A program made the position numbers and the translations under genes. A model generated the notes under the pieces. The model saw only the letters and a list, made by a program, of their open reading frames with translations, searched no databases and was not told the origin of the DNA. Of a DNA stretch of 64,000 nt, positions 45,334-59,538 are shown one piece after another (position 1 is the stretch's first letter; every line of letters starts with the position of its first letter). The stretch comes from Antrodiella citrinella (taxonomy: Eukaryota > Basidiomycota > Agaricomycetes > Polyporales > Steccherinaceae). The stretch covers positions 62,001 to 126,000 of the forward strand of contig SGPM01000012.1 in assembly GCA_004802725.1 (NCBI GenBank), given 5' to 3'.

Positions 45334-45652
45334 TGCGTAGTCGAGAAGACGTTATGAATTAGCAACTGGTTGAGTCCTGGTCAAGAATTAGCTTATAAAT
45401 AGGATACCAAAACCAAGACATACGTTGGATATAAGATGGAAAGGAGTATGGGGTTGGAGAGGGTTGGAGTGGTTGTGGCTTGGAATCTCGAGTTGCAGAC
45501 TCAGGCTGCAGTCAGGTACCGCTAAATTGAGCGCCAAAATCAAATCTAAGATCTAGGCGTAGATCTCACCTTGTTTGGGGTGGAATTTCAGACACACCTC
45601 TTGACCTCAACGTTCAACGTTGTTTGTTCTTTATACCCGTCACGTCTCCGGG
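45334..45652. other. Divergent promoter of SRP101 and the cyclin L gene
   Basis: 319 bp between two ATGs pointing apart. It has repeated GGTTGGAGTGG-type purine runs near 45450-45470 and a short inverted AGATCT pair near 45550. No factor is assigned. Confidence 0.4.
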
Positions 45653-46729
45653 ATGTCTACGTCTCTCTATCCACTGGCGACTTTGGAACAGATAGAGAAG
45701 AGCCCTTCTCGTGAGGACGGCATCCCGGCCACTTTGGAAGAGGATTTGCGAGCATTTGGCTGCAAGCTCATACATCAGGCGGGCATCCTGTTGAAACAGT
45801 ACGACTTTAACCATTCTCTGCAGTTCCTCTCTCTCATACAACCCGTATTCCAGAAAACAAGTCGCAGTTGCGACTGCGCAGATATTGTTCCAGCGGTTCT
45901 GGTTTGTCACGTCGATGAAGCAATTTGGGATCGGGGTGAGCCCAGTTACCATGCTACGATTGTGAATGTGACTAATGCATTGCATAGGATGTTGGGATGG
46001 GAGCTCTATACCTTGCCTCGAAACTGGAAGAATGTCCACTGCGCATGCGGGACTTGATCAATGTCTACGACCTCCTGCTGCAACGCACAGCACATACCTT
46101 GTCTTCTCAAACTGCCTCATCGTCGTCACTGCAGAAGCCTGACTTCAAATACGCACCGATGTCGTATTTTGGCAACACATTCTATGACCTCAAAGACGCG
46201 CTAGTTGTCGCAGAGATGCAACTCCTCAAGCGGCTCGGCTTCCAGGTCAATGTGGTATTACCTTACGGAACATTGGTCAACTACCTACGGGTCCTAGGAC
46301 TTGCGAATCGAGAAGATGTTTGCACGCGAACGTGGGGGTATCTCAACGATGCGTGAGTAGCATTTGTCTAGTTTCTGCGTGGATGATCACCCTTTGGTTG
46401 GCTACCTCTGCACATGTTTTAGGTTACAATCACCAGTGTACGCTGCGTATCAGGTACCCACGATTGTCAGTGCCGCTATTCTGCTAGCGACGCGACATCT
46501 TGGTGTTCCGCTTCCAGACACACCCCCAAATTGCTGGTGGGAGCTGTTCGATGCGGAATGGGAGGATATATGGAGTGTCTGCGGGTACATCATGCGACTT
46601 TATCGACAACGAAGTCTGGATGACCAGCGTCGTGTGATGGGTATGGTGACAAAGAAGGGAATTCGACAATGGCTGGATGATAATCATATGCATGAGGACG
46701 ACCAACACATATCTGGTAGCACTTCGTAA
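45653..46729 (+). CDS. L-type cyclin (transcription/splicing-associated cyclin)
   Basis: Cyclin-box protein, 299 residues. Exons: 45653..45798, 45854..45935, 45988..46352, 46423..46729. The first cyclin fold reads VAVATAQILFQRFW, FGIGDVGMGALYLASKLEE and MRDLINVYDLLLQR. A linker and AEMQLLKRLGFQVNVVLPYGTLVNYLRVLGL follow. The second fold includes TWGYLNDALQSPVYAAYQVPT, then SAAILLATRHLGVPLP. The RDLINV block and the second-repeat pattern are closest to cyclin L, the partner of CDK11-type kinases, though C- or K-type remains possible. The Arg/Ser tail of animal cyclin L is absent. The end is acidic (MHEDDQHISGSTS). Confidence 0.85.
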
Positions 46730-47590
46730 TGGTTACACTTACACCATCCTCGTCAGAGACCTGGAATACTGCTTGCCATTGGAGTCGCTCTCGGGTCGTT
46801 AAAGCCTGTGAGGTTCTCGCGTTACCGAAGTCAAGATCGAGTCAGCCTCAGGATAGGTGGAGAAGTTAAAGCAGGTTCTCACCCTCTGTCTTCCGGTCGA
46901 TGTCTTTCAGACTTCGGTCTTTGTCACCTCCTACCGGCTATCGTCGGGATTCGACTCATCCGGGAGCTCCTTCGCCAGTCTGTCTCTAGTCGTCACTTAT
47001 CGCAGGCGGCTGTCAGCCTCTGGATCTCTACCGTGGACTTTGATTAACATCGGTGAGCATGTAATACACTTGGCTTCTTGAGTCTGAAGCTGATGGTGCA
47101 TACCGGGATCTTTGGTGAACGGTGGTCATTCTGCTCAAGCTTGAAGTGGTCAATTGTTTGGCTCGATTCCTCGCACGTCAATGTCATCCAATGTCATCCA
47201 GCCGCTTTCTCTCATATGGCGATGCTCGAAGTTGAGTTGCAAACTTGAGTATGACGACGTCGAGTTGTAGGTGCTCGCGTCGTGATCAAATTATAGTCTT
47301 GCTCCCGATGCAAGCTTCTCCCGAGAGATGATGTATGAGAGCCCGAACAGATGATGTCCCTGGTCTTGGCAGCCGTGTGTCAACGAGTTTCATCGATTTA
47401 GGCCCAGCCAGACCCAGAGTGTGGAAGGTGTAATGCGCACAAGCTTCGACGAGCTTATCGTGTAAAGGAGGATGTAGTCGAATGCCGAGGTTTGAGCAGT
47501 CTTAGCCTGGAGACGATGACTCTACTAAGCTAGCTCGAAGATCTGTGAGTACACAATCCGAATCTCGCATTAACGGTCATGGAGTGTTTT
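46730..47590. repeat. Upstream part of a degenerate tandem duplication
   Basis: Non-coding as it stands. The stretch at about 46920-47055 resembles 48830-48960: both contain a CTAGTCGTCACTT/CTAGCCGTCACTT block and end before GTGAGCA. This suggests that a unit of about 2 kb, including the following DUF6533-like gene, was duplicated in tandem and has diverged. Confidence 0.5.
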
Positions 47591-48633
47591 AGCATTCACG
47601 ACGATGCGTGCCTGGGTCGTATGTGGAAGAATCAACATCCTCGTTTGCATGGTGTTTGTGTGCAGCATGTTTGTACCGTGTGCCAACATAGTGAGTCTCT
47701 TCCTCAATATCCCTCCGCACCACCTTTGACGAAGTTGCTTGCACTGCTAGTATAACTTCAGTAGAACACGCGCATTCGTTTTAGTTGTGGGAGGATGCTC
47801 TGATATCGATGTGCCGAGGCCCGGGGATCGTGGACTGTAAGTCTATGCACTACATATGTTCCTTCAATTGACTTTGTCTCCGCAGATGTAGGGTAATAGT
47901 AATCACATGGGTGAAGATGGCTGTTACCATGCGAAGTACTACCAAGGAATTACGACCAAATCTATCAATTTTGCTAGTTCGCAATGGTTCGTCAGGCTCA
48001 TTTCTTTCTCCTTCTTGCGCGAATATATTATATTCTGAGGCCCGATTCTTCCACTCACAGGTATCATATATTTCATGTGAGGCATTCTTGTTCCGGAATC
48101 TGCGATACTTCCCCAGGCTTACCAGTGACACAGTGCTCTCTTGATACTCAATGCGGTGACTGTGGCACTCGATACGATCGAACGCTTCAATACCATTGGA
48201 AGTGGAAGTACTGATTTTATCTGGATCAACGAGGCGTAAGCAAGATATACTCGTTTTCTTATATGTCGAAGCTCATAATTCATAACCTATAGTGTTGCCT
48301 CGAGTCTGGTTGCACGGCTCATCCTGGACCTGCGTCACGTCTGCTACGCCACCAATACCTCTGAGGACGACGAACACATGTCTAGCATTCGATTCACGGT
48401 CCGCTCGTTTGCTGGAGGTGTCGCTAGCCCTCTCTTGGGCCGTCGAACCTACCTGGATGATCGACGTTAAGGATGGCTGCAAGGAAGAAACTCGGTGCAC
48501 AGGCTCGGCGTCGGAAGACTCGATTGCCTTTGGCATAGAGCTCGGCGGTGAAGAGGATGAGTACGGAGTTCTTGAGCTTTCTGCAGCCCACAAGGACGCT
48601 GATTCTGTCATGAAAATGGAAGCAGGAGTCTAA
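47591..48633 (+). pseudogene. Decayed DUF6533-like multi-pass membrane protein gene, copy A
   Basis: Fragments co-linear with copy B downstream. They include an exon reading TMRAWVVCGRINI then MVFVCSMFVPCAN, a segment with VKMAVTMRSTTKEL and SILLVRNG, an IWINEA junction with a clean intron, and ARLILDLRHVCYATN, then SSIRFTVRSFAGG. After LGRRTYLDDRR the frame ends at 48468..48470, while homology to copy B continues in another frame (SIAFGIELGG, then EYGVLELS). The helix-rich N-terminal exon is missing, and the central exon of copy B has been lost. These breaks argue for a pseudogene of the fungal DUF6533/6534 seven-helix family. Confidence 0.55.
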
Positions 48634-49685
48634 GTCTGCTTAGTACTGGCAGTGGATCCGAAATCTAATGGTAGCGTTTGGGAGTGCGATGCTCACACCT
48701 TATTGTTGTGAACATCGCACTCCACCTGCTGATTCTCCAGTCATTGTAAATTGGGTTTGACGAAGGCAAGGTCTAGTCAGCCTCAGAACAGATAGATCGA
48801 GGTGACTCTTCCTCGTCCTGTTGATGATTGATTTCCTCCTTGTTTCATCTTCTGGCGGTTCCTCGTTGTGCCACCTCAAGCTGTCGCTAGCCGTCACTTG
48901 TCTGTCGGTATCTGACGTCCACGGTCGACTTTCTGTTTACTGCAATACATTGGTGAGCAAATCGACCACTTTGAATCATGATGATCATTTGGTCTCAACC
49001 AGACCATCCAGCGTCTTGATCAGTGCACGGACATCTCGCGGTCGTTACCAGCAAATTCCCTTGGATGTGAATGTACAGCCAAGAGTGAAGCTGACAACTC
49101 CTATCTGGTACACCTTCCTTCACACTCAGTGCTCATCTCGACAACCTGACGATTGTTGAGTAACCGATACCACCAACGACGCCGGTCACTGGGACTTCAT
49201 TGGGGTGTCTCTGTCGCACGCAGTCATTATTGCAGGCGGGACCTCCGAGTCCGCAGAACCGCGCAAATCCACGCACAAGACCTCCCGGGCTCCGATTTCG
49301 TTATACGAAGGCGGATATCAGAGTTCCTATTCAGCTCCAGCGGACCGCCTTAGAGTCATAGAGCTTGTCCATTCTTATGTGCACAGGCTGACGGAGTCTA
49401 GCGACTAGCTGTGTTTATGATCACACGCTCCCAGCCGTTTGACGGGCCAACTCGTTTTCGCGCGTCGTATAAAGGATGATACGGTCGCTCCCTCGATCTT
49501 GGAATTCTGAAGTTTGAACATGCCAACTTCGCGGAGCCTTGACTTTGAAGAACAGTGAGTGTTTGACATCCCATTTTATATTCAGCGGGTATCGAAAAGC
49601 TCCTTTTAGGCCTTTTCTTGGTAGCAGCGTTCTTGTGGCTGCTCTTGGTTGGTCCTCCTTCACTTCCAGCCTTCTCCGACATCTC

Positions 49686-51184
49686 TTTGGATCTTCTTAC
49701 CAGCCATCGTAGTCTACGACACCCTTCTCAATTTCTCTCGTGAAGTGGACTTCATATGGCGACACAAATTCTCCTCTGTGACTGTGATCTACATCACGCA
49801 ACGTTACACGAGGATGTGCTCATACATCATACAGCTGCTGCTGTCGAGACCCGTACAAGCATGCACTGTGTTATTACTTTCGATTTCAATCACTGATTAT
49901 GAACACGACGTAGCTGTAATATCAGTGTCTTCCTTCCTAACTAGTCCTGCACTCATTCCACCTTGTAGTTGTGGGGATCTAACCACCTTGACGAACGTTC
50001 TATCCGTAATCTCTGGCTTTGGGGTTGCCTGTGAGTCCTTATGATGCTGATGAACCGACAAACTTTTCTAATTCTAAATACTTGAGGTCAGTATTCGCGA
50101 CACTTCGTGCCTGGGCGGTATGCGGAAGAATCAACATCGTCGTCTGGATGGTATTTATGTGCAGCATATTTGTGCCATGTGTGAATATCGTGGGTGCTTC
50201 CCTTGACATGCGTGCGTTCGTCTACTGAGAAACTTTCACTAGTACAATTACAGTCGGATTAAGGGATACTCGCCAGACCCAAGAGGAGGATCATTATCGA
50301 ACATACTTCACCGACTCCTGGAGATCCTGGGTTGTAAGTCCTAGTTAGAGCGATGTTAGATACACTTATGTGACGGACTCTGTGATCACAGATGTACGAA
50401 CGAGACCGCCTCCTGATGAAGCCGTATCTGACTTTTTTGAACATAGTTCCGATCCTCACGCGCAGCATGGGAGTTGCGTCTGACCTTTTGGTACTGGGTT
50501 TGGCATGGATACAAATAGGTGATGTTGTGCAAGTGAAGAAAATCAGACCAAAGCTATCGACTTTACTGGTTCGGAATGGTCTGTGAAGCCTATCTTTCCA
50601 TCTTCTGTGACCTCAACGCCTGATACTCCCGTTCCTAGGTACCGTATATTTCATGTGAGGGATCTTCTACTTACTCTTTGATGCTTCGCATCCCGCAGCC
50701 GGCTAATCAGCTGTCAAAGTGGTCTGTCAATCCTCAATGCAATGACTGTAGCTTTCGATGTGGTTCAACGCTACGACACGGTGGGAAGTGGCAGTACTAC
50801 TTTCATCTGGGTCACCGAAGCCGTAAGTCATTTAATCTCGTTTTTATTCCTACCTACCCTGGACCCAAGCTCATGCAGAGTCGCCTCAACCTTGATAGCC
50901 CGTTTCATCCTGGACCTGCGTCATGTCTTCTACAATAACAATTCGGAGGACGGTGAACATATATCTAGCATCCGATTCACTGTTCGTTCGTTTGCTGGCA
51001 ATGTTTCTTCCCCTCTCGCCGCCGCAACTCGCCGCCAGAAGACTGCGGCCGATGGCTTTGAAAACGCGCATGAAGATCACACAGAGTTGTTGGAAAACCC
51101 AATTGCTATTGGCATCAAAGACCTCGATGAACACAATAGGTATGGAGGAATCATGTCTTCTACGGTTGAGAAGGACACTCATTG
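49686..51184 (+). pseudogene. DUF6533-like multi-pass membrane protein gene, copy B (probably broken)
   Basis: Recognisable pieces, in order: VYDTLLNFSREVDFIWRHK, the N-terminal DUF6533 signature, at 49709 onward; FATLRAWAVCGRINIVVW at 50093; YERDRLLMKPYLTFLNI to KLSTLLVRNG at 50395..50579; TVYF then a spliced segment with AMTVAFDVVQ and FIWVTEA at 50699..50822; and STLIARFILDLRHVFYNN to the stop at 51182..51184. No start codon joins naturally to the first piece. At 50818-50826 an extra C before the GTAAGT donor, compared with copy A, breaks the phase of the next exon. It may still be a fast-evolving gene if splicing differs. Family function is unknown. Confidence 0.5.
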
Positions 51185-51613
51185 AACTTGCGAATAGACT
51201 TCAGAGTCGTGCCACTAGCAGTGGATCATCATCGCAAGTCTAATTGTTTTCTTCCTCTTGGCACTGTCATTTCGTGTTGCCAGTGGATCATGTTGTCTTG
51301 ACTTTTGTGGGTAGATCTTGGGACATCTCTGGTTATGATGGACATGTTAGTATTTATGCACAATCATGTTTGGTATTCGAGGTCCTCTCGCTGTGCAATT
51401 TCATGTAAACGTAGTACGATACCAGGGTCTCAGTACTCAGTTGTAGGGTCGAGACTGAACGTGAATGCGCGTCATCAAGATTTGTCATGACACTGGCGTA
51501 AACGCTCATTCCAATGGTCTTCAAGTTCACACTCACTTCGTTCTCCGCCCTTCATTGAGTACTTTCTATCAGGCATCGTTACTGTCCTGAAGTGTTGCTA
51601 TTGTGCAACAAGC
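51185..51613. other. Intergenic spacer
   Basis: About 430 bp between the DUF6533-like remnant and the Arg/Ser-rich gene. No coding or repeat structure is recognised. Confidence 0.4.
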
Positions 51614-53290
51614 ATGTCCAACCTACCTCCAAAACCCGACTTCCAAGTCGAATACTCTCCTTCATCGTCAGACCACCGCCGGACTTCGTCAATGGTGCAT
51701 ACTGGCGCACGAAGGTCATCACCTCCGCGCGACCGATATCCTCCTCGTTCTCCACGATATGCGCGACCGCCACCACCTAGAGGAGGAGATTCATATATTG
51801 CAGGAGGACGGGATTCGTACAGAGGTAGGGATTATGACAGCAGAAGAGATCGAGAGAGAGTGCCTCCACCTTCGGACCGGTTTAGACGGGACGAAAGCTG
51901 GGAGCCTGGAGAGCGGAGAGAACGGGAACGGAGTGTGGAACCGAGACGGAGATGGGAAGAGGATGATCGTAGGGGAGGAGGTTACAGGCGAGATCCAACG
52001 CGTGCGGCTGGAGACACTCGACCTTGGCCACGGCCTGGAGCTGGAGGGCGTTTGGGAAGGGGCGGCGACCGTAGTCGGTACGACCGAGGTGCTGAATTTG
52101 ACCATAGACGTCCCCCACGCTCGTCAAGGTCTCCACCACGTCGATTTGGTGAGTTGAATCAGTGGTGTATCTCAAGTTGACAACCTTATAGCTTGAACAG
52201 AACGTTCACCATCAAGTAGAGCTCGGTCACCAGGCCCTCCCCGTCGTCGTTCTGCGAGTCCGCGACCGCCTCGTGCGCCGCGAAGTCGCTCGCCACGAAG
52301 TCGGTCTCCCGTCCGAGAGCCGCCAGGCAGTGCGGCAAAACGTGCAAAGAGCCCTGAAGATGAGGAACCTGAACCTGGCAGCATTGACGAAACCAGCCCT
52401 CCTCGGAAGCGACTGCGCAGCCGAAGTCGCAGTGTAAGTGTGCGCGAGAAGACACCCATCGCACTATTACCCTCTCCAGAGCGTCTACCTCTGGATGAGG
52501 CACTACAACCGGACGAGACAATACCCGCCACAGAGCCTCAAAGAGAACCGTCTCCCCCTCCTCGTGACTTGTCCCCACCTCCACAATCACCCAAGGTCGC
52601 TACTCACGTTGTAGTTGAGCAGCAGGATGTTGCGGTTAAGGTTGATACAGACATGGTCGTAGACGAACCGCAGGCGAGCACGTCTACTGCACCCTCCATT
52701 CAGGTCGACATTCTCACAGAAAGTCTTCAGCTGGGCCCAAGGCAGCGCGCGCCGCCAAGCGGGCCTCGCAACTATGTCAAAACTCCTACCATGTCGCAAT
52801 CTCCTCAGCTATCTCCTATTTTGCCTTCAGCCGACCCGAGCATTGACACTAGCCTACCAGCGTCCTCACCAAACTTGCGAAGTGCGGCTCCGGATACACC
52901 TACCGTTTACGTGCCTCCGATTGACTGGAAGCTCGGCAACGAGCCCAGCAAGGACCCAAGCAAGAAGGAGCAAAAAAAGCCGAAGGCAAAACCAGCCCTT
53001 ACGCATGAATTCGACATAGAGGTGCATATTTGTCTGCTCTCTTGGGCATGAAAGAATCACTCATGACCTATCAACAGATTGCACGTCTTCGTTCAGCTCG
53101 CACCCGCCTTGCCATCGAGTTCAGCGTCATTTCCAGAAACGAACGTCGACTTCTCCATGAGCTCACAATATCTACGCTCGACCTCTCAATGGCGGAACAG
53201 CGCCGAGTCGTTGCGTCAGCCCAACTGGATAACGCGCGCGCTGGGGTACTCGGAATGGATTGTGTTCATTCGCCGCCGAGAGAGTCGTGA
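51614..53290 (+). CDS. Arg/Ser/Pro-rich protein, unknown function
   Basis: 522 residues. Exons: 51614..52148, 52201..53021, 53078..53290. The N-terminal third is packed with Arg, Asp and Pro (RRSSPPRDRYPPRSPRYARP, GGRDSYRGRDYDSRRDRERV), followed by RS-type repeats (PRAPRSRSPRSRSPVRE). This composition is typical of splicing or RNA-granule proteins. The middle is Pro/Ser/acidic. The C-terminal 90 residues are more ordered: IDWKLGNEP, a Lys/Pro hinge, then a helix with ARLRSARTRLAIEFSVISRNERRLLHEL that looks like a coiled coil. No RRM or other domain is seen. An RNA-related role is inferred from composition alone. The 3' end converges with the small gene at 53364. Confidence 0.65.
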
Positions 53291-53363
53291 GTTGTGTGGG
53301 TGTGGCTGCATTGGGCATCGCTGTACGGACTGGTATATAACTACATTCATGAATTTGCTTGGT

Positions 53364-53981
53364 TCATGACTTTGGTATACGCGTGCATTCGATATGCGTG
53401 CGTGCGGGATCCATGGGTAGTGCGCAGAAGAAGCCTTGTTCCTGAACGTACGTTTATCAGCACAGCTCATGCGATACTTACATTGTGTTGGTGAACTCAC
53501 TTGCATGGCAGCAAACATGCGTGTTGAATGCATCTGTAACTATGTGCCGACATAAGTTCGATGAGCGACATGCTAAGGGCAGAAAACTGGTGGAACTCAC
53601 CACAATACATTTCCGACTCAGCTTTTTGCCCTCCCTGCAAATCTCGGACTGTGGCGCGTCCCGGTCGCTGTCGAACGCGTATCTGGAGTCTGGGTCGTCC
53701 TGGGCATGCAAACAAATTAGTAGGCACACGACACAGTCCACGACGACTACGTACGGCAACGAATGCTTTCAACTGGTCTTCTGGGTTCTTGGGAGCCATG
53801 ATAATTTCAGGAATATTGTCTTTGGCAAATGGTTCAGCTGGATAATGAAAAATCAGTTCTGTACATGGTTAAGAAAATGGGTAAGCACGCACGTCGTAGA
53901 GATGAGAGTTTGTTCGAGGAATTAGGGAGCAAGTTGAATACTATACTCACGAATCAAGCGCCCACGACTCAGAATGACCAT
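53364..53981 (-). CDS. Small orphan protein, 116 residues
   Basis: Five exons: 53951..53981, 53755..53858, 53601..53699, 53501..53539, 53364..53441. All four introns are GT-AG and phase-consistent. I do not recognise the family. The reading contains FAKDNIPEIIMAPKNPEDQLKAF, a Pro/Glu-rich part likely to be conserved, then DDPDSRYAFDSDRDA, a basic GKKLSRKC and a C-terminal piece with CALPMDPART. It could instead start at the internal Met of MAPKNPEDQL. The start sits 78 bp after the LETM1 stop on the same strand. Confidence 0.5.
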
Positions 53982-54059
53982 GACGTCACTACGTAGTATG
54001 AAGACTGGTAGAGCTTCTCATAATTATCAGGCTTCTAAAAGGCTAGTATAATTAAGCTA

Positions 54060-56348
<2,289 letters not shown>

Positions 56349-56568
56349 TCGAGATACGAAGAAGAGACGAGAGGAACCAGTCAAGATGTGGGATCCAGGA
56401 GGAGAAAACTAGTATGAGAAGGAGGACATGCATGCGCACCAAGAATATGAAAAGTTGTGATGACGGCGGTCGTTCGGCACACGACAGACGCCTACAGTCA
56501 TTGTTTCAAACTCCGCGAACTCTCGATCACCTCCATCAGTTCAGTGCGGTTGAGACTAAGCAGCGACC

Positions 56569-58145
56569 ATGTCTCCCGTCGCTCTCAACGATATACAGGA
56601 CCCCTCTAGTTCAGCATACAAAAAGGCAAAGAGGCTGCACATCAAGACAATACGAAATAGGCCAGAACATATGGATGCGGCCTGGACACCTTTTCGTGCT
56701 GCAGAGAAGAAATACAAAGCTCGTTTTCCTCCGCCAGATCTCTCTCAGGTTCTGGACGTAGCGGCTGGAAACCCTAGCAGGGCAGATGAGCTCAAGTTTG
56801 GTGGATGGTCTGGCCGTCCAGATGCCGTCGCCCACCGCATTTTCCGCCCGAAAGATGGCACCGACCAGGAGATTTATACATTCCCTTCGATACCTGGTCT
56901 GTCATCTCTGTTAATTTCCTTCACGCGCATGACTCACGTATCAAGTAGGACTCGTCTTGCTCTCTTCCTTCCTTTCCTGCAAAGATCAACGGAAGCTAAT
57001 ACGTTGGTCTCTCCGCGATCATGCCCGTCATCCAAACGAAACAAACCTTGATACACACTACATCATACCCGAAGAAGGGCTCTGGAATATACACCAGCTG
57101 CAAGCCTCTGATGGCACATCCTCCGAATTGCAACCACGAGCCTCTTCCTCCGCGCTGCCCCCAAATCCTGCAGATTCACCCGGGCCTCGTCAACTCATCT
57201 CCAACGAGCCTGTAGATACATCGAACTACATCGACCTCGCGGCCCAGCCTAAACCGCCCGCGGCGCCGTCCATCACTGTCAAACCTGCTTCTGCAGCGTC
57301 ACTTATTCCCAAACTTCGATGGGCAAACATTGGGTGGTTCTACCACTGGGGTCCGAAACAGTATGATTTTTCTCGGGGGAAGATAGAAGTGAGCGAAGTG
57401 TACAAGGATGTATGCAAGAGGGCCGTCAACTTAGTTCCATGGCATGATGTGTTTGATCGAGAGTGGCGAAAGGACGATTGGGGTGAGGATGATTGGACGA
57501 CATGGACTGAATCCTACGGTATGGGTCATCCTCTATCAAACACAATTGTTTCTGACGATCACTTTTCGATACATATACAGAGCCCGACGCGGGCATTGTG
57601 AATTTTTACCAGACAAAAGTAAAATCGCACAGTATCATTCAAATCATCCTACTGACTGTCCTTTCAGGATACCCTGATGGCTCACGTCGATCGCTCTGAA
57701 GTTTGCGCGACATCTCCGCTTGTATCTGTATCGTAAGCAACAACCTATTCTATGGTCTTCGCATACTTTGACGTGTCATGGATCGACAGGCTCGGATGCG
57801 CAGCAATATTTCTCATTGGTGGACTCACTAGGGATTCTGAGCCTGTCCCAATTCTCCTTCGTTCGGGTGATGTTGTGGTCATGTCCGGACCACAGTGTAG
57901 ACGAGCATATCACGGTTCGTTTGTCATGATCTATCCAATTGCTTGCGTCTAACAAAGATACCTCAGGCGTTCCAAGGATCCTGAGTGATACGTTACCTCC
58001 TCATCTGCAAGGGGACAGCGCGGAGGTACCCGATTGGAGCCCATATGAAGAGTATATGAGGACCACTAGGATTAATGTCAATGTAAGACAGGTCTTTCCG
58101 AAAGGGTTCAACCCCGCCCTGGAAGCAATACAGAAGGCTCAGTGA
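56569..58145 (+). CDS. AlkB-like 2-oxoglutarate/Fe(II) dioxygenase (ALKBH1 type)
   Basis: Nucleic-acid demethylase family enzyme; 434 residues. Exons: 56569..56896, 56949..57518, 57581..57618, 57668..57732, 57790..57914, 57967..58145. The dioxygenase core reads RWANIGWFYHWGPKQYDF, NFYQTKDTLMAHVDRSE with the HxD iron ligands, GCAAIFLIGG, then LLRSGDVVVMSGPQCRRAYHGVPRI with the distal His. RINVNVRQVF supplies the 2-oxoglutarate-binding arginine. The order matches ALKBH1/fission yeast Abh1. Substrates reported for that subfamily include tRNA and DNA methyl groups; which applies here is not readable. An insertion of about 90 Ser/Pro-rich residues separates the N-terminal helices from the core. 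Confidence 0.9.
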
Positions 58146-58174
58146 CAACGGGCGATCGGCCTGGTAGCAAACCT

Positions 58175-59319
58175 CTAGAGCGTGACCAGTAAGCAAGCAG
58201 CGCTACCCAATTGCTGGCGAATGTTTTGATAATCCACGTCATGTGCTGTAAGATATATTAGCTGCCACATCCTGTTCAGAGAAGTCCGGAGTCCCTCACA
58301 ATCCTCGACTTCACCCCATTTCTCTATCTGGCTGTTTACTTCAACGTGAGCCGCCTGAGCTGCCTTTTCTACGTCGAGGTGCTGCATGACCACAGCAAGA
58401 CCGATAATGAACGACTTCGATGCGTACGTCGCTCGCTCCATCGCTGTGACGTGGGTATTTCAGAATAAAACTAGTGGGAAATTTGACAGTGGAACTTACC
58501 GGCCATTTGCCACGGGTCGAAAGTAGCCAGGATCTCGTCAAACTTCTGGACCGTAGCAGGAGCATGACGAACGCGCAACAACGCGTTTGTGGTCTCCACC
58601 TCGACGTCAAACGTTTGTTGAACCCAGTTCAGAAGCGGTTCCCAATGTTCCTGCTGTAATTTGACGACACCAGGAGGACCATCGGAATGGAAGCTGTACA
58701 AGCCCATTTCATATGTAGAATGGCGCGGAGATGCTTTCTTTGTGTAGTACTTACCAGATGGTATCCGTCTCGAGGTACTTCAGGAGCTGGGCACGAACTT
58801 CTGCTCTCGTTGCTTCTTCGTGGAATGCGTCGATTGCTCTTGCAGTAAGGGAAGTCTGAAATGTGGATGTGCATCAATGTTCGCGACAGGGATATCAATC
58901 ACAACTTACTAAAGGGAGAGAGTGCTGCTTCAACTGTGTCTCTTGATTATCCCATTCTGACGCAACCAATGTAGCAGCCAAAACTCTACTTTTGGGAAGT
59001 GATAGAGGGTTTCCGCTTGGTGTCTTCAAAGGACGCTTGTCTAGCGTCACAGACAGAGCATTGTTCTTCTCTTCGATACCAACGGTTTTCCAAAAACGCT
59101 TTAAGGTCGTCTCAGCTCCTGAATCAGAAGCGTCAGCATGATTGAGAGGAAAACATACCAGACATTCTTACGATTAGTTTCAGTCAATACTGGTCCGTCT
59201 CCAGAAGCAACGGTAGCTTGCCAGCAAGCTTGAACACCTGGGTGTAGTGGAGTATGTCTTGGTAAACGTGTTGAACGAAGACGAGAGCTCTGACCGAGTT
59301 GTCTGAGTATTGAAGCCAT
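58175..59319 (-). CDS. ATP12: Mitochondrial F1-ATPase assembly chaperone Atp12
   Basis: Matrix chaperone that binds free F1 alpha subunit during ATP synthase assembly; 306 residues. Exons: 59172..59319, 58910..59118, 58755..58855, 58500..58693, 58175..58443. The presequence is Arg/Leu/Ser-rich (MASILRQLGQSSRLRSTRL). The conserved body includes LKRFWKTVGIEEK, VTLDKRPLKTPSGNPL, LVASEWDNQ, HWEPLLNWVQQTFDVEV, FDPWQMAAMERATYASKSF and a C-terminal EVNSQIEKWGEVEDCE block, in which the ExEW-type acidic residues are critical in the family. All phases agree. It is divergently paired with MSH3 across 219 bp. Confidence 0.95.
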
Positions 59320-59538
59320 GTCCGTGGAAAGGTGAGTGCTTTTGACAAGCCTGAGTTATTGGCGCTTCCTACTACGCGTGACGATTTACGCGTTCGCCGT
59401 TCAGTCACTCGGGCGTCTGTCTGTTCATCTTCAGCCTGAGCCACAACCGCGTCGCAGTCAACATATTTCACACTGGACACTATCACAGGATCTTCTTGCT
59501 CGCAGACATCTTATCCCACATCATTTTGGTGAACTGCT

